From: JBMOGA01 sp049318625
GTDB taxonomy: Bacteria > Pseudomonadota > Alphaproteobacteria > Rhizobiales > Hyphomicrobiaceae
Length of the DNA: 64,000 bases
Assembly (NCBI GenBank): GCA_049318625.1
Contig: JBMOGA010000009.1
Location: forward strand, 1 to 64,000
Direction of reading: 5' to 3'
Shown here: positions 60,199 to 64,000 of the stretch, one piece after another
Layout: the number at the start of each line of letters is the position of its first letter
How positions within the stretch are numbered: position 1 is the first letter of the stretch
Made by a program: the position numbers and the translations under genes
Notes under the pieces: model-generated
What the model saw: the letters and a program-made list of their open reading frames with translations, nothing else
What the model was told of the DNA's origin: nothing
Database searches by the model: none

Positions 60199-60483
60199 AT
60201 GACCACTCTCCAGCAATCGGCACAGGCGCATCTTCGCCAGATGGTCGAGCAGATCGAGCGGTTGGAAGAGGAAAAGAAGGCGCTGGCCGGCGATATCCGT
60301 GACAAGTATGCGGAGGCCAAGGCGGTCGGCTTCGACGTGAAGGTACTTCGCCAGGTCATCAGGCTCAGGAAGAAGAGCCAGACCGACCGGCAGGAGGAAG
60401 AGGCCGTGTTGACGACCTACCTCCACGCGCTCGGCATGCTGGACGACGGCGTGCCGCAGCCGATGATGGATGCGGCGGAGTAG
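60199..60483 (+). CDS. gapR: GapR-type nucleoid-associated protein (DUF2312)
   Basis: 94 residues from ATG 60199, close to the 89-residue Caulobacter protein. Two-helix body QMVEQIERLEEEKKALAGDIRDKYAEAKAVGFDVKVLRQVIRLRKK with the basic RLRKK segment that holds DNA, then EEEAVLTTYLHALGML. GapR binds over-twisted, AT-rich DNA ahead of replication and transcription forks. A TTGAAG-N16-CTAGCG promoter lies near 60062-60089 in the 198-base gap. Confidence 0.88.
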   Translation: MTTLQQSAQAHLRQMVEQIERLEEEKKALAGDIRDKYAEAKAVGFDVKVLRQVIRLRKKSQTDRQEEEAVLTTYLHALGMLDDGVPQPMMDAAE

Positions 60484-60504
60484 CTGCCGCCCCATCGGCT
60501 CGGT

Positions 60505-61161
60505 TCAGATGCCCTGCCCTTCGACCTCGCGGCCGAGTTCCTGGATGGCCTGCTCGGCCGGCTGCCAGAAGGGGTGGACCTCGATCAGCTTCTTGTAGAC
60601 GGCATAGGCGGATTTCTTGTCGCCCATTTCCTTGAGGATCTGGGCCAGTCCGTCGAGCGCCTTGAAATGGCTGGGGTCCAAGGCCAGCACCCGGCGCAAG
60701 TCGCCCATGGCGAGGCCGACGTCCTTGCGCAGGTAGTGCACGTAGGCGCGGCGATTCCAGCCTTCGGCGTAGTCGGGGGCAAGCTCGACCACCGTATTGA
60801 GCAGGGTCACGGCGAGTTCGAGGCGCTTCTCGTTCGCCGCGTTGACGGCGCGCTCCATCAGAACGGACACGGTATCGCTGCCGGACGTCAGCCAGATGCG
60901 CTCGATGGCCAAGGCGGCCTTGGAGGCTGCTTCGTTGTCCAAAGCGCCTGCGAGCTGGGCGTAGAGATCCTGGAGCTTCCGGGCGCGCTTACGCGGCGAA
61001 TCCGGCGTGCTGGATCCCGGTGCGCGTTCCTTGCGCGCTTCCGGATCCTGGCCCACGTCTGGGGGAGCGAGCTGAGCACCGGCAGACGGTGTCAGCAACA
61101 CGAAAAAGGCCGCCAGCAGAAGCGCGCGGCCCTTAATCGAGGTCTGGTGGCGTTGATCCAT
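60505..61161 (-). CDS. Tetratricopeptide-repeat periplasmic protein
   Basis: 218 residues. An N-terminal hydrophobic stretch with AGAQL looks like a signal peptide (cleavage near residue 30). Residues ~115-205 hold about three TPR units (LELAVTLLNTVVELAPDYAEGW, VGLAMGDLRRVLALDPSHFKAL, SAYAVYKKLIEVHP). Convergent with gapR. Likely a periplasmic scaffold; no further function is visible. Confidence 0.82.
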   Translation of the reverse strand: MDQRHQTSIKGRALLLAAFFVLLTPSAGAQLAPPDVGQDPEARKERAPGSSTPDSPRKRARKLQDLYAQLAGALDNEAASKAALAIERIWLTSGSDTVSVLMERAVNAANEKRLELAVTLLNTVVELAPDYAEGWNRRAYVHYLRKDVGLAMGDLRRVLALDPSHFKALDGLAQILKEMGDKKSAYAVYKKLIEVHPFWQPAEQAIQELGREVEGQGI

Positions 61162-61203
61162 ACGACCAGCTTAATCGGGCCGGCCGCGGGGTCAATGGCC
61201 GAC

Positions 61204-61220
61204 GGGACGAAAAACGTCCC
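61204..61220. other. Short hairpin after rpmJ
   Basis: GGGACG (61204-61209) and CGTCCC (61215-61220) flank five As, within the leader between rpmJ and the TPR gene. No downstream T-run on the minus strand, so a terminator role is weak. Confidence 0.3.
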
Positions 61221-61228
61221 GCACGTCT

Positions 61229-61354
61229 TCAGCCCTGGCGGGCCTTGAAGCGGCGCATCGTCTTGTTGATGACGTAAACGCGGCCCTTGCGACGCACAAC
61301 GCGATTATCGCGATGGCGCGAGCGCAGCGACTTCAGGGAATTCTTCACTTTCAT
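61229..61354 (-). CDS. rpmJ: 50S ribosomal protein L36
   Basis: 41 residues from ATG 61354: KVKNSLKSLRSRHRDNRVV then RRKGRVYVINKTMRRFKARQG, the alphaproteobacterial form lacking zinc-binding cysteines. It is alone, as usual for this paralogue, and lies 41 bases from a tRNA gene. Confidence 0.93.
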   Translation of the reverse strand: MKVKNSLKSLRSRHRDNRVVRRKGRVYVINKTMRRFKARQG

Positions 61355-61395
61355 CGTTCGAACTCGTCGTTGTCTTGGTCTGCGGTCGCAATAGG

Positions 61396-61470
61396 TGGTG
61401 GGCGCGACAGGGATCGAACCTGTGACCCCTACCATGTCAAGGTAGTGCTCTACCGCTGAGCTACGCGCCC
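61396..61470 (-). tRNA. tRNA-Val (anticodon GAC)
   Basis: On the minus strand GGGCGCG pairs with CGCGCCC as the acceptor stem, the D arm is TAGCTCAGCGGTAGAGC, the anticodon arm is CTACC-TTGACAT-GGTAG with anticodon GAC, and the T arm contains GGTTCGATCC. A CCA end is encoded (61396-61398), and the total is 75 bases. Confidence 0.95.
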
Positions 61471-61586
61471 CGGCGCCTCGCGGCGCGAACAGGAGGCAGT
61501 CCTATACTGGCATCACCGGAGGCGCGCAAGCGGGCAATTGTCGAAATCGCCGGGATAGCGTGGCACCCCGGCGCGGAAGCGACAAT

Positions 61587-61973
61587 TCAGGCGGTGAGCA
61601 GGCGGTCGACCTCGTTGACGAGGTCGCGCAGATGGAAGGGTTTCGACAGGACTTTCGCCTCGCGGGCGGCGGCAACGTCCGTATTGAGAATGACGGCCGC
61701 GAAGCCTGTGATGAACATGATCTTCAGCTCGGGGTCGACCTCACTGGCGCGCCGTGCCAGTTCGATGCCGTCCATGCGTGGCATCACGATATCGGTCAGC
61801 AGCAGTGTGAACGGCTCCTGCAGGAGGCGGGCATAAGCCTCCTCGCCATTGTCGAAGGCGATCACCTCGTAGCCTGCCTTGTCGAGGGCACGCTCCAGAA
61901 AACCGCGCATCGAATCGTCGTCCTCGGCCAGGAGGATCCGCCGCATCGGCATACGCTTGGGCTCGATTGTCAT
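61587..61973 (-). CDS. cpdR: CpdR-type single-domain response regulator
   Basis: 128 residues, receiver domain only. Phosphoacceptor Asp61 in LLTDIVMPRMDG, switch Thr89 in MFITG and Lys111 in VLSKPFHLRDLVNEVDRLL; the acidic pocket LLAEDDDSMRGFL is at the N-terminus. In Caulobacter, unphosphorylated CpdR primes ClpXP for substrates, with RcdA as a further adaptor. CpdR beside an N-formylglutamate amidohydrolase gene is a familiar alphaproteobacterial arrangement. The promoter likely lies in the 309-base divergent gap. Confidence 0.9.
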   Translation of the reverse strand: MTIEPKRMPMRRILLAEDDDSMRGFLERALDKAGYEVIAFDNGEEAYARLLQEPFTLLLTDIVMPRMDGIELARRASEVDPELKIMFITGFAAVILNTDVAAAREAKVLSKPFHLRDLVNEVDRLLTA

Positions 61974-62282
61974 GCGTCACGCTTCACTTGACTGATAGCC
62001 GCCGACGCGGCTCCTGCACGGTATTAGGCGGCATTCTGGTAAAGGTGCCGTGAACACTGCGACCGTAACAGGACGTGATCACGGCATCCAGACGAATCGC
62101 CGTGCAACCCACGTCCGCAGTTAACGCAAGTGTCGCACGGTGCCCGGCACACCAAATTTGGGCCTCCGGTCCGCCGCGTGCCCGACGTTTCTTCGGGAAC
62201 GTCGCTTCGGTGTTCTGGACTTCGCGGCCGGTCATCGGCAATGTCGCGCATCGATGTGACGATTTGCTGGTCCACTGCCTTC
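61974..62282. other. Divergent gap between cpdR and the second N-formylglutamate amidohydrolase
   Basis: 309 bases with promoters for both directions. A lone TTAAC half-site near 62122 is present but no full CtrA box (two TTAA separated by seven bases). Frames crossing it look spurious. Confidence 0.4.
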
Positions 62283-63185
62283 ATGACGCGTCGCGAGCGA
62301 GATGCCATCCTGGCCGAACTGACGCCATCCCATACGGTGGACAGCCCGGTCGTGCTCGGCGCCCCGTTCGTGCTGTGCTCCCCACATTCCGGCCGCCATT
62401 ACCCGTCGGTTCTGCTCGAGGCCTCTCGGCTCGATCCGCTGGCGCTGCGCAAGTCGGAGGATTGCCTCGTCGATGAACTGTTCGCCGGCGCGGCTTCGCT
62501 CGGCGCGCCGCTGATCGCCGCGCGCTTTCCGCGGGCCTATCTCGACGTCAATCGGGAGCCCTACGAGCTCGACCCGCAGCTGTTCATCGAGCGCCCGCCG
62601 GCCTATGCCAATACGCAATCGCTGCGTGTGGCGGGTGGCCTTGGCACGATCGCCCGCATCGTATCGGAGAGCGAGGAGATCTATCTGCGGCGCTTGCCGA
62701 TCTCGGTTGCGTTCGAGCGCATCGACCGGCTTTACAAGCCGTTCCACGAGGAGTTGGCGCGACTGATCGAGCGGACCCGGTCGGTGTTCGGCCACGCCAT
62801 CCTGATCGATTGCCACTCGATGCCGTCGGCGTCGATGAGCCAGCCCGGCAGCGGGCCACGCCCCGATATCGTGATCGGCGACCGCTTCGGTGCGTCGTGT
62901 CATGCGCGCCTCACCCGGATGGCGCGCGAGCTGCTGGTCCAGCAGGGTTTCCAGGTCCAGCTCAACCGCCCCTATGCGGGCGGGTTCATCACCGAGCACT
63001 ATGGGCGGCCGTCGACCGGCGTGCAGGCTCTGCAGATCGAGATCAACCGCGCGCTCTATATCGACGAGGCGACACTCGCCCCGCATGCCGGTTTCGTGCG
63101 GCTGCAGCAGGCGCTGACGCAGTTCCTCGATCGGCTGTTCCGCGAGTGGACCGATCTCATCAAGCCGCGCGCCGCTGCCGAATAG
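62283..63185 (+). CDS. N-formylglutamate amidohydrolase family protein (cpdR-adjacent)
   Basis: 300 residues from ATG 62283; an in-frame ATG at 62241 would add 14 residues and no clear Shine-Dalgarno marks either. FVLCSPHSGRHYPSVLLEASRLD (metal-binding His), DELFAGAASLGAPLIAARFPRAYLDVNREPYELDP and ILIDCHSMPS are typical, as is the C-terminal RPYAGGFITEHYGRP. It is the longer of two family members in the window and the one in conserved synteny with cpdR. Substrate not certain. Confidence 0.86.
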   Translation: MTRRERDAILAELTPSHTVDSPVVLGAPFVLCSPHSGRHYPSVLLEASRLDPLALRKSEDCLVDELFAGAASLGAPLIAARFPRAYLDVNREPYELDPQLFIERPPAYANTQSLRVAGGLGTIARIVSESEEIYLRRLPISVAFERIDRLYKPFHEELARLIERTRSVFGHAILIDCHSMPSASMSQPGSGPRPDIVIGDRFGASCHARLTRMARELLVQQGFQVQLNRPYAGGFITEHYGRPSTGVQALQIEINRALYIDEATLAPHAGFVRLQQALTQFLDRLFREWTDLIKPRAAAE

Positions 63186-63199
63186 AGACCCCAGAAAAG

Positions 63200-63280
63200 A
63201 AAAAAGGCCGTCCACGAGGGACGGCCAAGTCTAGGGAGGAAACGCCCAAGGAGGGCAGTGATCAGGCAAGGCCCGATCAC
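63200..63280 (-). ncRNA. Candidate small RNA, copy 1 of a three-copy tandem family
   Basis: Minus-strand reading: a 5 prime stem (GTGATC/GATCAC, 63258-63280), hairpin GCCC-TCCTT-GGGC (63244-63256), a single-stranded stretch GTTTCCTCCCTAGACTT, then a terminator stem GGCCGTCC/GGACGGCC (63206-63226) followed by six Ts (63205-63200). A possible promoter, CTTGCA-N16-CATACT, lies at 63317-63290. The TCCTCCC stretch can pair with Shine-Dalgarno sites. The conserved 30-base core (63227-63256) is identical in copy 2. Confidence 0.65.
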
Positions 63281-63410
63281 ATGACTAAGAGTATGCTGCG
63301 ACGCACAAGATTGCAAGCCCCCCCGAAAGGGGTGCCGATCACGATCCCGCGACATGTCCCGAAATGTTCGGCGCGGACCGCAGGAGCCTGATTTGCGGCC
63401 TCCAGAGCCC

Positions 63411-63511
63411 AAAAAAGAAAAGGGGCCGTCCGGGATGCCGGACGGCCCAAGTCTAGGGAGGAAACGCCCAAGGAGGGCTGCAACAGACAAGCGAGGCTCA
63501 TCAATGTCGCA
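63411..63511 (-). ncRNA. Candidate small RNA, copy 2 of a three-copy tandem family
   Basis: Same design on the minus strand: conserved core (63449-63478) with hairpin GCCC-TCCTT-GGGC and the CU-rich stretch, then an 11-bp terminator stem with a four-base loop (63423-63448) and a T-rich tail (63421-63411). A plausible promoter, TTGCGA-N17-TACATA, is at 63546-63518, so transcription would start near 63511. The terminator stem differs in sequence from copy 1 but keeps pairing. Confidence 0.65.
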
Positions 63512-63665
63512 CTGCAATATGTAAGTGGGCCCTCCCTGTCTCGCAACTGCGAATTTTGCAAAGCTGCACAAACCGGCAGTCGGGTCTTGCTGGTCAAGGA
63601 ATGAGCAGCCTTGGGGGTCTCGCCTGCGAATCGGGCGCGGGAGACTTCGGCAACCTGCCGAAAAC

Positions 63666-63738
63666 AAAAAGGCCGTTCGCGAGGAACGGCCAAGTCTAGG
63701 GAGGAAACGCCCATAAGGGCCATGGCAGGAACTGCCAT
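63666..63738 (-). ncRNA. Candidate small RNA, copy 3 of a three-copy tandem family
   Basis: Minus-strand order: 5 prime stem ATGGCAG/CTGCCAT (63722-63738), hairpin GCCC-TTAT-GGGC (63709-63720), CU-rich stretch, terminator stem GGCCGTTC/GAACGGCC (63671-63691), then five Ts (63670-63666). The core 63692-63712 is identical to copies 1 and 2; the loop has TTAT instead of TCCTT. Stem bases covary (C-G pairs in copies 1 and 2 become T-A pairs), which supports RNA structure. Confidence 0.62.
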
Positions 63739-63887
63739 AGGGTGCAAAATGATGGTATTCGCGGTCGTCAGCAAGCAAACCTTTGGTCGTAGTGCTGTAC
63801 CGAGTCGTTGGTGTTGCTTGGTTGCAACCATGCCGTGCGATTCTGTGATATCTGGGCATCATTAGCCGCCACCGCCACGGAGTCTTC

Positions 63888-64000
63888 ATGCCGCCGAAAG
63901 CCAAGAAGGTCGCGAAACCCGGGACGGGCGGGTCGTCTGCGCAGAGCCAGCAGGCCGGGGGAGACGTCAAATTCGACGACTGTCTGGCCGCGGCCCATGC
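63888..64000 (+). CDS. N-terminal part of an unknown protein, cut by the window edge
   Basis: ATG 63888 follows ACGGAG and opens a frame that runs to the end: PPKAKKVAKPGTGG then SSAQSQQAGGDVKFDDCLAAAHA. The start is lysine-, glycine- and glutamine-rich and probably unstructured. Only 37 codons are visible, so no family can be assigned; it is the only credible start in the region after the small-RNA array. Confidence 0.5.
   Translation, partial: MPPKAKKVAKPGTGGSSAQSQQAGGDVKFDDCLAAAH

Noticed and set aside
63186..63740. CRISPR array or insertion-sequence ends
   Set aside because: Repeats are three, unevenly spaced, with covarying stems and terminators, and no cas or transposase gene is near. 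Small RNAs explain them better.

Overview
The window reads as chromosomal DNA of a high-GC alphaproteobacterium, probably in or near Rhodospirillales or Hyphomicrobiales; the order is an inference. The pointers are an RcdA (DUF1465) gene, a CpdR response regulator, a GapR-type nucleoid protein, DUF1192/DUF1244/DUF1036/DUF1272 genes, a cysteine-free L31 protein and a BoxR/BzdR-type regulator. There is no phage, insertion sequence, CRISPR array or plasmid gene.

Layout. 0.2-11 kb (minus strand apart from one enolase-superfamily gene): DUF1272, a split 5-oxoprolinase set (pxpA far from pxpB-pxpC) with an amidohydrolase and a secreted nuclease between them, an SDR, a subtilisin with a stand-alone propeptide-like partner, and an E1 alpha/beta dehydrogenase pair. 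11-21.5 kb: aerobic benzoyl-CoA (box) pathway, with boxR divergent from benzoate-CoA ligase, then boxC and boxB, an opposed panB, and boxA. A translationally coupled trio (an internally duplicated protein of unknown function plus CoA-transferase A and B) precedes it.

21.6-40 kb: an oxalate and formate module. One operon (sucC-like, sucD-like, fused NuoE/NuoF formate dehydrogenase beta, formate dehydrogenase alpha) and a tripartite tricarboxylate transporter operon flank terC. A GntR regulator, oxalyl-CoA decarboxylase, formyl-CoA transferase and a formyl-THF hydrolase/formate-THF ligase fusion follow. The inverted repeat TGGTAT-N5-ATACCA recurs at three promoters of this module, so it looks like a regulon: oxalate is taken up, activated and decarboxylated, and formate is oxidised or loaded on THF.

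40-64 kb: housekeeping. MFS, Hsp20 with a possible RNA thermometer, galU, galE, suhB, an ExbB/OmpA-like pair, an MsbA-like ABC exporter, rpmE, rcdA, DUF1192, qor, two rRNA methyltransferase-type genes, pepP-like, pyk, glycerate kinase, two N-formylglutamate amidohydrolase-family genes, gapR, a TPR protein, rpmJ, tRNA-Val and cpdR. Most of the last kilobase has no protein gene: it carries three copies of a structured element that, on the minus strand, looks like a tandem family of terminator-bearing small RNAs with CU-rich anti-Shine-Dalgarno segments.

Most interesting: the three-copy small-RNA array, the one-carbon fusion gene (dnaX-type A AAA AAG heptamer, internal Shine-Dalgarno and a GTGA overlap at the junction), the oxalate operator set, the subtilisin with a separate propeptide-like protein, and the internally duplicated unknown protein.
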